In this document: positions 1 to 12,480 of the stretch, one piece after another
Position numbering within the stretch: the first letter of the stretch is position 1
How the letters are laid out: every line of letters starts with the position of its first letter
NCBI RefSeq assembly: GCF_001704415.2
Contig: NC_030822.1
Span: forward strand, 48,601,345-48,665,344
Direction of reading: 5' to 3'
DNA: 64,000 bases
Source of the DNA: Capra hircus
Taxonomy: Eukaryota > Chordata > Mammalia > Artiodactyla > Bovidae
Notes under the pieces: generated by a model
Told to the model about the DNA's origin: nothing
Seen by the model: the letters and a program-made list of their open reading frames with translations, nothing else
The model's database searches: none
Translations under genes and position numbers: made by a program

Positions 1-1876
1 GAATCCCAGTGTGCAGCAGGGACACAATTCACGCTCACACTGTTGGTTCCCTCCTTGACCCAGGAGCTGGCAATCAAGGGAGTCTGCTTGAATGTTCCAC
101 ACAGCTCCTCTCAGGACTCACCACCAATTTCTCCTGGACAAAAATCTGCAGATCTCTGCTAGAGTTCTATAGAGTTCATGCCCTCAGATCACAGCTGGAG
201 GCCGGTAATATGCCCAGAAAAGCTGATTCCGGGACTCAGAACCACAGTGGCTTTTAAAGACCACAGAGAAAATGAAAGCTTTATTTAAACAAATATTTTT
301 CCCAGGAAGCCGTCGCTCTTTTGTAGGGTTTCTAAGCTGCAAATGCAGCAAAAGAGGTGAGGGTGGATGAAAGCGGGTGCTGGGCAGAACAGGGATTAAT
401 TTACATTGGGCAGGATGGCTTGGTCCCTAGGGTTTCTGGACCGCTTCAATGCATTCTGAAAACTTTGATTCATTTTTTCCCAATCTGAGCCAAAATAGCT
501 GAAATACAATATTCCTGGTGAACAGGAAGGAGGGAAGAAAGGAAGGAGAGAGAAAACAAGACATTTTTTTAAAAAATCCCACACACTTTTTCTCTATGGG
601 TTCCATAGATCAAAAGTAGCAGATTGCAATTTCCTCACTCCAAATGAGACTTGCTTTCACATCATTCTGGTACGCTGCTCTCAGACAAGTTCCTATGGAG
701 AAGATAGAAATGTCCTTTCTCCTTTCCTATCAGGTTGAACAATGGAGGTTGCAGCAGAAATGCTTTCCAGCAGGGCTGTGAGCAACCTGAGGACAAGAAC
801 ATATAGCTCTGGTCCTGAAAGACTGTCCTATGGGGCAGTGTCACAGTTGCGGGGCTCACCCTGCAGAGATGACTATCTGCTGAACAGAAGTGAGAGGATA
901 GAAAGCCACACGTGTTATCAAGTTGTTAGTTGTTCTCAAACATGGAGCAGAGACAATATTGAAGACAATGCCTGTTCTCCAACCCCAGTCATGTACTGGG
1001 TTGAACACAGGTGTTTTTAAATCCCATTAAGATGGAACTAAAGGAATAAAAGGGCTGCAAATCCACCAAGGACTAGAGAACATGGGAGGAAATTGAGGGC
1101 AAAGAGAAATGTCGACAAATGTTTGGTTGAAGGGAAGCGGACGAGGAGAGAACGGATACACTATGTCCCAGGGACTGAAACCCACAGCTCACAGAGGAAA
1201 GGCTCAGGAGCTGAAAGCAGGTCCGCAGATGCAGCAAAAAGATGAGCTGGGGCATGTTCTTAAAGCTGGGGCCTCAAGTGACAATCTGTTTTAAAAGACT
1301 TACGTGTCTCCTCCCGCACCCTCTGCAGAAAAGCCCCAATTCACCACCCCACAGGAGAAGGGAGTTTGGAGGACCAAACCTAGAGACATCAGACCCAGAA
1401 GAGAGCAAAGGGCCGAACTGGAAACACGGGCCTTCCCAAAGTCCAGATCTGGAGGCCTCTTGTCTGAGGCTGTTGGATTTGCATTCTGAATGGGATTCCC
1501 CGGGCCCCCACCCCAACTCCGGCCCCACAGCTTAGAGATTGCTGGCAGCCATTACCTACCTCCCACTAATGGATGGGTGACTTGAGAATTCTTCTCTGGA
1601 GAAAGAGAAGAGCTACAGAGAAAAAGCCTCTGAACGCTGACATTTGGGAATCCCAGGATGAAAAAGCGCACAGAGAAATCTGTGGTGCAAAAAGCCCTGC
1701 TCACTCTTGATCCTTCCAAAGAGCTTTTTTGTATCTCTCCCTCCAACATGGCACACTTGAGAAAAGTAAGAGGAAGACAAACAGAAGCAGAGATTCTGGA
1801 AGGAACCCTGTGATCAATATCCTAAGGGACAGAATGGAAGAAATTGAGGAATGTTAGGCAAGAGGAACAGATGAAT

Positions 1877-2100
1877 GATAATAATAGCAATATTTATTGA
1901 ACATTTACTCTGTACCTGGTATATATTTAAACTAACCTAATCCTCATAAGATGCTTTTAATCCTCATTTAATGCCCATGAGTGGGGTACAATTATTTCCC
2001 CCATTTTATAGATGAGAAAAGTGAGGCACAGAGAGGCTGAGGAACTTGTTGAAGGTTATACAATCAGAAAGGAGTGTGTACTAAAAGTATTTGAATTGCT
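1877..2100 (-). repeat. MIR
   Basis: Reverse-strand MIR: tatttattgaacatttactc, ccattttatagatgagaaaa, gaggcacagagaggctgag. Confidence 0.8.
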
Positions 2101-2130
2101 GATTTTAACAACATCTAAGAAATCCTTTGG

Positions 2131-2243
2131 GGGGAGTTCCCTGACAGTCCAGGGATTAAGGTCCACTGTAGGGGGTGCAGATTCCATCCCTGGTGAGAAA
2201 CTAAGACCCCGGAAACCATGCTGTGCAGTCAAAAAAACAAAAA
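2131..2243 (+). repeat. CHR-type tRNA-Glu SINE
   Basis: gggagttccctgacagtcc head to A-rich tail; degenerate. Confidence 0.8.
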
Positions 2244-2318
2244 CTCTTGAGCAACTCAAACAATATGAGAAAAAGATAAGAAAATGGGAGGATCAACCCA
2301 GGAAATCCAACATCTATG

Positions 2319-2586
2319 GCACCCCACTCCAGTACTCTTGCCTGGAAAATCCCATGGACAGAGGAGCCTGGTGGGCTGTGGTCCATGGGGTCGCTAAGAG
2401 TCGGACACGACTGAGCGACCTCCCTTTCAATTTTCACTTTCATGCACTGGAGAAGGAAATGGCAACCCACTCCAGTGTTCTTGCCTGGAGAATCCCAGGG
2501 ACGGGAGAGCCTGGTGGGCTTCCATCTATGGGGTCGCATAGAGTTGGACACGACTGAAGAGACTTAGCTGCAGCAGCAACAGCAAC
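2319..2586 (+). repeat. Bov-A2 SINE
   Basis: Dimer of two BovA monomers (each ...cactccagt..cttgcctgga...gtcggacacgactga) ending in (AGC)n. Near-duplicate edges aacatctatg / aacatatatg suggest a TSD. Confidence 0.9.
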
Positions 2587-4255
2587 ATATATGCATACAA
2601 AGAGGAAGAAGTGAAAATGGAAGGAATTATATGATTATATATTTAGGTAGTATAATAACATTTCTTGACACTTAAATGAAATGAGCTTTCAGATTACTAG
2701 CCATAAATGAATGGGGTTGAGGGGGGAGGAAGACCCACAACCCCAAACCTATCTTAGCAAAATTTTCCAACTCCAGGGAAGAAGATAGGATCCTAAAAAC
2801 ACCCAGAGAGGGGGAAAAAAAGAGGTCATTTATGAAAGATCAAAATTAAAATTGGCATCAGACTTAGCAACTAAACAGCAGCAGACTTCTTAATAGTAAC
2901 TCTGGAAACTAGAAGTCAGTGGAGCAATGTCTTCTGGAATTTGAGTGAAACTACCTAATATTCCATAGCAGCCAAGCCAGGAGTCAGGTGTGAGATGCTG
3001 AGTGCATAGCAACTGGTAGCAAGTGTTACCTGTTGGAGAGAAACTGAGGGCCAGGTGTGGGGGAGACACCTTTCTCAGTACACCATTTTGTTCTCTTTGA
3101 ATCTTTACCATATGCTTATATCACATTACTCCAAAAAGTTTACAATCAAAAAATCACGTAAGTAATGCCAATAATTAATTAGATTTGGGAACCACCAAAA
3201 GCCCTTGGGTGATTTCCAGTTCTCTACGTCTTTCTTGTAAACATGAAGTAGGCAGGGAGAAAGGGAGGTCCACCAGAACCTATTTGCTGCATGATGAACA
3301 TGCAAAAATTCTCTGGAAGACAATCCTCTGGTGAGCCAAAGGCAAGACTCATCATTAGGTCATTGGAATAAATACATGATTGAATGAAAGGATAAATGAG
3401 CATGAAGCGGTCATTTGAGTCATTTGGGTGGGGGTGAGTGACAGGAAGAAAGTAAAATTAGGGGAAATTCTTTGGCATTGTAAATCCTCCCTTGCTGAGA
3501 CCTGCCATTTTCTGCAGGGATGTATCCTGGGTGCAGGGAGCCAAATTGCCATGCTGGGTCTCTTCCTGCCACCTTAACATGATAAACTGAAGTCTGATTT
3601 AGCTGATTTGGCTGCATACCATCATTAAGTAGCATGCAGAGCAAGGTCCGGATTTCTAATTGCCATTCTCTGTCTCTGGGAAAAGAGAAGCTCTGAGATG
3701 TTTCTTGTGAAGCCTGAGCTAAGCCTGATTATAGTTCTGTTCACACATTTGATGTAGGAAGCATATTAAAGCTTACTGCAGTCCTTAAGAACTTATCTGA
3801 TATACTAATTATGTTTAAACCCTTTTAAAAAGTCTGTGTCAAATGAATGATATGAATGAATGAACATATTACTAAGGGTATATTAAGACAATTTATCCAA
3901 ATGTTAATTGGTCAATAGCATCAGCCTCTTGAAGAAAGACTGTATCCTTAAATGTTAGATACAAATAGTGTTTGGGGGAATTACTGTCTTTCACGTTCTA
4001 ACTGAAGATTTTTTTTTTTCCTCCTTGACATTAGGATGGCACAGCTTCTATAAAAATTTCTCCATGACCTATTCCAGGAAAATGTATTACCAGAATGATA
4101 TGTAGAGTATAGTTTATATCATTTGTAGAGCACAGGCGGTCTGAAGTCAGACTAAATTGACATTATTAGCTCTGAGGTCTTAGCAAATTACCTAACCTGA
4201 GATGAGGCAAACACTGTTTCACAGGGTTAAGTGATTAAATGAATTTATTCACATT

Positions 4256-4452
4256 TTGTTGTTGTTCAGTCACTAAGTCGTGTCTGACTCTTGGACTGCA
4301 GCACAGCAGGCTGTCCTGTCCACTATCTCCCAGGGTTTGCTCAAACTCATGTCCATTGATGGTGCTGCTAGCTAACCATCTCATCTTCGGCTGCTCCCTT
4401 CTCCTTTTACCTTCAATCTTTCCCAGCATCACGGTCTTTTCCAATGAGTCAG
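4256..4452 (-). repeat. BovB 3' end, part 1 (split by SINE)
   Basis: Minus-strand BovB end. The element resumes at 4664 after a SINE; the break is in ...ccaatgagtcagc / cagcacttcgcatcagg. Confidence 0.88.
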
Positions 4453-4663
4453 CTCCCTGGTGGCTCACACAGCAAAGCATCTGCCTGCAATGCAGGAGAC
4501 CTGGGTTCGATCCCTGGGTCAGGAAGATCCCCTGGAGAAGGAAATGGCAACCCACTCCAGTACTCTTGACTGGAAAATTCCATGGATGGAAGAGCCTGGT
4601 GGGCTACAGTTCATGGGGTCCCAAAGAGTGGGACATGACCGAGCAACTTCACTTTCACTTTCT
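4453..4663 (+). repeat. Bov-tA SINE inserted in BovB
   Basis: Full-length tRNA-Glu head (ctccctggtggctc) plus BovA body, oriented opposite to the host BovB. Only about 5 bp (tcagc) is duplicated at the edges by eye. Confidence 0.88.
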
Positions 4664-4873
4664 TTTCAGCACTTCGCATCAGGTGGCCAAAGTGTTGGAT
4701 CTTCAGCATCAGTCCTTCCAATGAATATTCAGGGTTGATTTCTTTTAGGACTGACTGCTTTGATCTTCTTGCAGTTGAAGGGACTCTCAAGAGTCTTCTC
4801 CAGCACAATTTACAAGCATCAATTCTTTGGCACTCAACTTTCTTTATCGTCCCACTCTCACATGACTACTGGA
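4664..4873 (-). repeat. BovB 3' end, part 2
   Basis: Continuation of the BovB interrupted by the SINE, truncated at ctcacatgactactgg. Confidence 0.88.
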
Positions 4874-5392
4874 ATATAAATATACTACATATAATGTGTA
4901 TATATATACACATATATTATATATATTCCTTATACAGTAACTGGCATATAATAAGCACTCAATGAATGTTACTATTGTTAATATTATAAAGCATTTTATA
5001 ATTTGCAGAGTACTTTTAGATAAGCTAATACTAAACTACTTGTTCTGCATAATAAAACTCAAAATATGTATGGGAAGGAATTGTGAAATCTAAAAAGTGC
5101 TATGCAAACATAAAAGTCATACTGTTGAGCTTATCATTGCATTTCTATAAAACAAAATAAAGAATTCATATCATAACCAACTCCTAGGGATACTGTGGTT
5201 GCAAAAAAACTTGTGAAAGTATTTTTAGTTCTATGATAGTGATTATCATTGTGAGTGGGGAGGCAGAAGAAGCTAATGTATAAATCTTAAAACTTTTATT
5301 AAAGGATGTGGTTGGCAGCCTCTAAGATTATCCTGAGAATTCCTGCTTCCTAGTATTCCCTTATGCTTGAGTGGGCTGGACCCTTTGTCTCT

Positions 5393-5450
5393 TGTGAATC
5401 CTGCATTAGCAAGCAGGTTCTTTACCAGTTGAGTCACCCCCAAAGCCTGC
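5393..5450 (-). repeat. SINE head fragment
   Basis: tRNA-like part only: tcctgcattagcaagcagg, ttctttaccagttgagtcac. Confidence 0.6.
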
Positions 5451-5546
5451 TGAAACCACAGCAAAATCAGTTACATGATCTTGACAGGTCTGTTAATATC
5501 AAATTGTTTATTATTGTATATTATAAGATAAAGAGCCTCTTTACCA

Positions 5547-5646
5547 TAAAGGGAAAAATAAAGGGAAAAAGGAGAAAAGGAAAGAAAAGGATAGAGGGAA
5601 AGAAAAGAAAGGATAAAGATAAAGGGAAAAAGGAGAGTGAAAAAGC
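5547..5646 (+). repeat. Purine-rich (GGAAA)-type tract
   Basis: About 100 bases almost without pyrimidines, expanded at the 5' edge of the adjoining BovB fragment (its gaggagagtgaaaaag segment). Confidence 0.8.
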
Positions 5647-6356
5647 TGGCTGAAAATTCAATATTCAGAAAACTAAGATCATGGCATCCAGTCCCCTCAC
5701 TTCATGGCAAGTAGATGGGGAAACAATGGAAACAGTGACAGACTTTATATTTGGGGGCTCCAAAATCACTGCAGGTGGTGACTGCAGCCATGAAATTAAA
5801 AGACGCTAACTCCTTGAAAGAAAAGCTATGATAAACCTAGACAGCATACTAAAAAGCAGAGACATTACTTTGCCAACAAAGGTCCGTCTGGTCAAAGCTA
5901 TGATTTTTCCAGTCGTCATGTATGGATGTGAGAGTTGGACTATAAAGAAAGCTGAGCGCCAAAGAATTGATGCTTTTGAACTGTGGTGTTGGAGAAGACT
6001 CTTGAGAGTCCCTTGGACAGCAAGGAGATCCAACCAGTCCATCCTAAAGGAAATCAGTCCTGAATATTCATTGGAAAGACTGATGCTGAAGCTGAAACTT
6101 CAACACTTTGGCCACCTGATGCAAAGAACCGACTCATTGGAAAATACCCTGATGCTGGTAAAGATTGAAGGCAGGAGGAGAAGGGGATGACAGAGGATGA
6201 GATGGTTGGATGGCATCACCGACTCGATGGACATGAATTTGAGTAAACTCCAGGAGTTGGTGATGGGCAGGGAGGCCTGGTGTGCTGCAGTCCATGGGGT
6301 TGCAAAGAGTTGGTTATTACTGAGTGACTGAACTGACTGACTGACTGACTGACTGA
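5631..6356 (+). repeat. BovB 3' fragment
   Basis: From the RT region after YADD to the element end, followed by a (CTGA)n run at 6330-6356. The C-terminal block MVYGCESW to [13 protein letters not shown] is readable as a 120-aa remnant. Confidence 0.92.
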
Positions 6357-6466
6357 TTCAGAACAAACCTATGCACTTTTCATTATGCCATGCTGTCTCT
6401 CTTCAAGCAAATACAAAAGCATTTGCAGCAGGGTCTGGCACCACTCTGAGCATTGACAGTATCCTT

Positions 6467-6587
6467 GTGCTTATTCGCTCAGTCGTGTCTGACTCTGCGA
6501 CCGCGTGGACTGTAGCCCTCCAGGCTTCTCTGTCCATGGGATTTCCCAGGCAAGAATACTGGAGTGTGTTGCCATTTTCTTCTCCAA
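6467..6587 (-). repeat. BovA SINE fragment
   Basis: BovA body in minus orientation without the tRNA head. Confidence 0.85.
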
Positions 6588-6837
6588 CTGATATCTATAG
6601 CATTTCCTTAAACTATACCTTGTCCAGGATGCTTCAGCTTCTGGGTGTCACAAACTAACAACAACATTGACAGAATAGTTGGCACACAGAGGCAGGTGAG
6701 AAATGAAATATTTCCTGCCATATCAATAAACAAGGATGTCACAGTCATCAGGGATTCCCGTCCTCCAGTGTGAGCTGGTAAGCCCTAAGGGTACTCAGGA
6801 TGGAGAATAATATCTGCAGTCTAACAGCCAGTAGATT

Positions 6838-8482
6838 GCCTTCTTCAGCAATCAATGCAAAGAAATAGAGGAAAAGAACAGAATGGGAAAGACTAGAGAT
6901 CTCTTCAAGAAAATTAGAGATACCAAGGGAACATTTCATGCAAAGATGGGCTCGATAAAGGACAGAAATGGTATGGACCTAACAGAAGCAGAAGATATTA
7001 AGAAGAGGTGGCAAGAATACACAGAACTGTACAAAAAAGATCTTCACAACCCAGATAATCACGATGTGATCACTCATCTAGAGCCAGAATCCTAGAAAGT
7101 AAAGTCAAGTGGGCCTTAGAAAGCATCACTATGAACAAAGCTAGTGGAGGTGATGGCATTCCAGTTGAACTATTTCAAATCCTGGAAGATGATGCTGTGA
7201 AAGTGCTGCACTCAATATGCCAGCAAATTTGGAAAACTCGGCAGTGGCCACAGGACTGGAAAAGGTCAGTTTTCATTCCAATCCCAAAGAAAGGCAATGC
7301 CAAAGAATGCTCAAACTACCGCACAATTGCACTCATCTCACATGCTAGTAAAGTCATGCTCAAAATTCTCCAAGCCAGGCTTCAGCAATACGTGAACCGT
7401 GAACTTCCTGATGTTCAAGCTGGTTTTAGAAAAGGCAGATGAACCAGAGATCAAATTGCCAATATCCACTGGATCATGGAAAAAGCAAGAGAGTTCCAGA
7501 AAAACATCTATTTCTGCTTTCTTGACTATGGCAAAGCCTCTGACTGTGTGTTTCACAATAAACTGGGGAAAATTCTGAAAGAGATGAGAATACCAGACCA
7601 CCTAACCTGCCTCTTGAGAAATCTGTATGCAGGTCAGGAAGCAACAGTTAGAACTGGACATGGAACAACAGACTGGTTCCAAATAGGAAAAGGAGTACGT
7701 CAAGGCTGTATATTGTCACCCTGCTTATTTCACTTCTATGCAGAGTACATCATGAGAAACGCTGGACTGGAAGAAACACAAGCTGGAATCAAGATTGCCG
7801 GGAGAAATATCAATAACCTCAGATATGCAGATGATACCACCCTTATGGCAGAAAGTGAAGAGGAGCTAAAAAGCCTCTTGATGAAAGTGAAAGTAGAGAG
7901 CGAAAAACTTGGCTTAAAGCTCAACATTCAGAAAACGAGGATCATGGCATCCGGTCCCATCACTTCATGGGAAATAGATGGAGAAACAGTGGAAACAGTG
8001 TCAGACTTTATTTTTTTGAGCTCCAAAATCACTGCAGATGGTGACTGCAGCCTTGAAATTAAAAGACGCTTACTCCTTGGAAGAAAAGTTATGACCAACC
8101 TAGATAGCATATTCAAAAGCAGAGACTAAATTACTAAATACTAAATACTAAATTACTTTGCCGACTAAATTCCATCTAGTCAAGGCTATGGTTTTTCTGG
8201 TGGTCATGTATGGATGTGAGAGTTGGACTGTGAATAAGGCTGAGCACCGAAGAATGGATGCTTTGAAGTGTGGTGTTGGAGAAGACTCTTGAGAGTCCCT
8301 TGGACTGCAAGACGATCCAACCAGTCCATTCTGAAGGAGATCAACCCTGGGATTTCTTTGGAAGGAATGATGCTAAAGCTGAAACTCCAGTACTTTAGCC
8401 ACCTCATGCGAAGAGTTGACTGATTGGAAAAGACTCTGATGCTGGGAGGGATTGGGGGCAGGAGGAGAAGGGGACGACAGAG
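6838..8482 (+). repeat. BovB fragment (RT domain)
   Basis: Covers ORF2 from upstream of RT through YADD ([11 protein letters not shown] about 7817) to near the end, but lacks the final roughly 150 bp and tail. It carries the same CGA-to-TGA stop (7439) as the 27-30 kb copy. A small expansion of taaatac-like units sits at 8126-8158. Confidence 0.93.
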
Positions 8483-8850
8483 CCAGTAAGCCAGAAAGCT
8501 GTAGCCTCGCCCCAGGGTGAGCCCCAAGGGAGCTCAGGATGTGGAAAACAGGAGATATTGGACTAGGAAAGCTGAGATGCATATGAAAGGAATGATTTCA
8601 GTGCGTCCAGACTCTTGCATCTTCCTATACACAGAAAAGCACCAAATTCCTTAACTTGGGATACTGGCTTCCTTTAATTAACAATAATCTTTTGATGTCC
8701 AGACTACCTGCCCTTTGCTGGAAAACTTCTGTATAACCTGGCTCCTCCCCTTGCCTTCTCAGAGCAATTCTCTCAGGGTTACTTGTGATGCTGTCTTCAG
8801 GGCTTGACGTCCTAAAAATTCCCACAGATTAAAACATAACTCAACTTTTA
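8483..8850 (+). repeat. LTR-like sequence (possible bovine ERV LTR)
   Basis: Not coding. The 3' part looks like a retroviral R-U5: tataacctggctcctcccc, then cttctcagagcaattctctc and a late attaaa. A short resemblance (caagggagctcaggatg against taagggtactcaggatg) lies on the far side of the adjoining BovB near 6785, so the BovB may have landed inside the LTR. Family uncertain. Confidence 0.4.
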
Positions 8851-8898
8851 AGGGCTTCTCAGGTGGCTCTGAGCATGCATGCATGCCCTCAACTTTTA
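8840..8898 (+). repeat. SINE 5' stub in an 11-bp TSD
   Basis: ctcaactttta at 8840-8850 and 8888-8898 brackets 37 bp that begin agggcttctcaggtggct, the head of a Bov-tA SINE. The body and A-tail are missing; gcatgcatgcatgc follows instead. Confidence 0.7.
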
Positions 8899-9170
8899 GA
8901 TTGTGAATATTTTTTAAGAGGACGGTGGTAACCAGGAGTGTATAGTTGTTTGACGAATAAGAGCTGCCCTCCGGTTCCCACCCTAAGTGGCGTCAGGCTA
9001 CAAAAATGAATGACATTCTCTTTTTGTCTATGAAGACACCCCAATAATAGAGAAACAATATAAGCACCCAACAAATCTATCTCAAGGCAATGTGTGATCA
9101 ATATGAAGGTGAGGGTCAGAATGTGCTCTAGGAATTTAAAAGAGGAAGATCACCAAGGTGATCAGGGATG

Positions 9171-9310
9171 GCTTCATATAGTGGTCTAGTGGTTGAGACT
9201 CTGCATTCCCAATGCAGGGGGCACACATACAGGTTCAATTCCTGGTCAGGTAACTAAGATCCTGCATGGGGCATGGCCAAAAACAAGAACATTAAAAAAA
9301 AAAAGAAAGG
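9171..9310 (+). repeat. CHR-type SINE
   Basis: tRNA-like head through a catggccaaaaac-type tail with A-run. Confidence 0.8.
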
Positions 9311-10248
9311 AAATATTGAATATTTAACTTGGGCCTGAAGAATTGGTTGGACTTTGAGCAGCTCTGATTGATAGGTAATGACATTCCAAAGACTGGGAAC
9401 AGCAGTCTGACTGCTTAGGAAATGAGTTGCCAAGCTGACCTCAGTGTTTGGCAGATCAGACCATCACTGTGGTCCCTCAGTCCTGGTGAGGTCTCACTAC
9501 TGGTCACTAATATCACATAAACGGCATGTGAGCTCTACACTGTCCTATAGCTGGGGGTTGGCTATCTGAGAGTAATCGTTCATCCAGGTCAGGGCAAGGC
9601 TACAAACCCAGTCTAAAGGGATCACTCTGGACTTGAACAGACACCAGTTATTCCTCAGAATTCTGTTCTCGGTAGTATGCTTGCTTGTACATGTTCCACG
9701 CGTTTATTTGTGTTCACATATGCAGGAACATACAAATATACGAACCTGTCTAGAGACCCCTAAATCCTGCCCATGTCTATATGCAGATCGCACGAGAATG
9801 TATGCCTTTGATGCTGACACTCCAAGAACTAACCTATTTCATTGACATACCTATTTATAGTTTCTATCTCATTCGAAAAGCTAAGTCACTTTCTAAACCT
9901 AAATCTTTTATCACCTTCAGCAGAGATTCAACCAGAGAGAGGAAATTAAAAATAGATACAGACTGGCTATTGAGATAGCAGCAATCAATTTTTAGGGGTT
10001 CATGGCAATGGAGACTTGAGATTATGTTGATAATTAAAATCCACTGATAAGTTAAAGCCTCAGTTCAGCCTTTGACTTTATCCTTCATCCTCCACCTTCC
10101 CATCAAAGCTAATGACAAAGAGAAGATGACCGTCCTGAACTTGATCTGTTTCACCCTCCATCACCCTCTCTAGGGACAGACAGAAGAGCCAAGAAACCAA
10201 CAAAATTATAGTACAAATTTGTCACTCAATATATTTTAAAACTATAGT

Positions 10249-10450
10249 GGGCTTCCCAGGTGGCGCTAGTAATAAAGAATCCACCTGCCAATGCAGGAGA
10301 CAAAGGTTCAATCCCTGGGTTGGGAAAATGCCCTGGAGAAGGAAATGGCAACCCACTGCAGGATTCTTGCCTGGGAAATCTCCTGGACAGAGGAGCCTGG
10401 TGAGTTACACTCCGTGGGGTCGCAAAGAGTCGGACACAGCTAGGCATACA
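10249..10450 (+). repeat. Bov-tA SINE
   Basis: gggcttcccaggtggcgc head, BovA body, gtcggacacagctagg end and short CA run. Confidence 0.9.
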
Positions 10451-10800
10451 CACACACTAACAAACCTGTCAAGATTGTGTAGCAGTTTTGCTGTGGTTTC
10501 AGATTTAGTGATAATAAGAGACTATGAAAATTTTGATATGTTTTAGCAGATTAGTTTTAAATATGAAATTTACCTGAAGGTAAGATAATAACCAAAATCA
10601 CCTTCTGGGCCTTCTCAAGTTTGAGATTCTACATTGCAGAGAACCAGCCCATTCCAGGGTTTTGTAATTCAGTAAATTACTGGCCTAGAACAAAAGCTAA
10701 GCATCAAGATTAAAAGGACCCTAAGGGGTCTTCTGCTAATTCCTCCCCTCTAAAATACCTTGAATGAATATTTATTCCTTCACTCTTTGCCTTTCTTTTT

Positions 10801-10933
10801 TTGTTGTTTTTCAGTCACTCAATCACGTTCAACTCTTTGCAACCCCATGGACTGCAGCACGCCAGGCTTCCCTGTCATCCACTATCTCCCTGAGTTTGTG
10901 CAAACTCATGTGCATTGAGTCGGTGATGCCATC
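10801..10933 (-). repeat. BovB 3' end fragment
   Basis: Short minus-strand BovB end (ttttcagtcactcaatcacg to gagtcggtgatgccatc). Confidence 0.85.
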
Positions 10934-11112
10934 TATTTATTTATTTAGCTGTACCAGGTCTTAGTTGCAGCACTTGGAATCTTTGATCTTTATTGCAGCA
11001 GGCAGGATCTTTAGTTACAGCATGTGAACACTCAGTTGTAGCATGTGGGATCTAGTTCCCTGATCAGGGATGGAACTCGGAGTCTTAACCACTGGACTAC
11101 CAAGGAAGTCCC
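10934..11112 (-). repeat. CHR-1 SINE
   Basis: tttagctgtaccaggtctta to ccactggactaccaaggaag. Confidence 0.85.
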
Positions 11113-11460
11113 TACCTTTCTTTATCGACTCTCTGCAGATGACACTTCACAACACCTGAGTAATCAATTCGTTTCATAAGAAATTCTGCAATGAAAATAA
11201 GATTTTTTGGTCTCAGACAAAATAAACATCCATTTCAGCTGAAAAAAGTTTAACCAGTGACCTTAAGTTATTTTTAAAAGTGTTTCTATTTCTTTAATGG
11301 ATTTTTTTCCATGAGCCCTGGAAACTAAATGCATACAGTTTGAAATTTAGCCTATAACCACAAATGGCAGCAAAGTACTTAAATCCAAGGTAATCTATAA
11401 TTCTTTATCAGTGTTAATAATCCATTTTACTAATGAGGCATAGCTAATCCTAAGTAAATT

Positions 11461-11474
11461 CTGCCCCCTTGTGG
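11461..11474 (-). promoter_or_regulatory. CTCF-like motif in CLMP intron 1
   Basis: Reverse strand reads CCACAAGGGGGCAG, a strong match to the CTCF core, in otherwise unassigned intron sequence. Confidence 0.5.
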
Positions 11475-12004
11475 ATTAAAATGTCCACAACTAGTTGCAT
11501 GGGGCCAGTTCTTTTTAGTTCTATCAAATAGCCCTTCAATGATGACCTTTAAAAATAATATACAATGGAACAAAATTAGATTATTTGTATAAATTGTGTA
11601 AGAGCTGATTGATGATGACAAAATATACTGACAGCGAATAGTATACCTCTGTATCTTACACTTTGTATATTAGGACTGTGTCTTGACTATACCGAGTACT
11701 GGATAAATATTCATAGAATGTTAGAAGAAACATGAAATATTGGGTTTAACATCCACATAGAAGAATTCCTTTCATAGCTCCTGATACACCCCCACTCAAG
11801 TGACTCCAGGAATGGAAAATTCATTAAATGATAACAGCTTGTTCTCCGATCAGGCAGGAATTAACTGTTAGAATGTCTATCAGCATATTAAGCCAAAGTA
11901 TGGATAAACAATATGGTCCTACTCTATAGCACAGGGAACTATATTCAATATCCTGTGATAAACCATAATGGTAAAGAATATGAAAAAAATGTATATGTGT
12001 ATGA

Positions 12005-12220
12005 AAGAAAGTGAAAAGTGAAAGTGAAGTCGCTTAGTCGTGTCTGACTCTCTGCGACCCCATGGGCAGTAGCCTGCACCAGGCTTCTCTGTCCATGGGA
12101 TTTTCTAGGCAAGAGTACTGGAGTGAGTTGCCATTTCCTTCTCCAGGGAATCTTCCTGACCCAGGGATCGAACCCAGGTCTCCCGCATTGTAGACAGACG
12201 CTTTACCATCTGAGCCAGCT
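12005..12220 (-). repeat. Bov-tA SINE
   Basis: Full length, minus orientation, in the L1 3' UTR. Confidence 0.9.
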
Positions 12221-12270
12221 GAGTCATTTTGCTGTATAGCAGTGATGAACACAACATTGTAATTCAACTC

Positions 12271-12480
12271 TGGTGGTGGTGGTGATTTAGTCACTCAATC
12301 GTGTCCGACTCTTTGTGACTCCATGGGGAAGCCTGCCAGGCTTCTCTGTCCATGGGATTTCACAGGCAAGAATACTGGAGTGGGTTGCCATTTTCTTCTC
12401 CAGGGGATCTTCCCAACCCAGGGATCAAACCCTCCTGCTTGGCAGGCAGATTCTTTACCACTGAGCCACTTGGGAAGCCC
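12271..12480 (-). repeat. Bov-tA SINE
   Basis: Full length, minus, with a (TGG)n start; 50 bp from the previous SINE in the same L1. Confidence 0.9.

Noticed and set aside
9..257. 82-codon open frame at the window start
   Set aside because: No domain, no splice or promoter context, intronic position; consistent with chance.
10249..10320. tRNA gene in the SINE heads (here and in the other Bov-tA/CHR copies)
   Set aside because: tRNA-Glu-like similarity belongs to the SINE promoter; no intact cloverleaf or correct 3' end.
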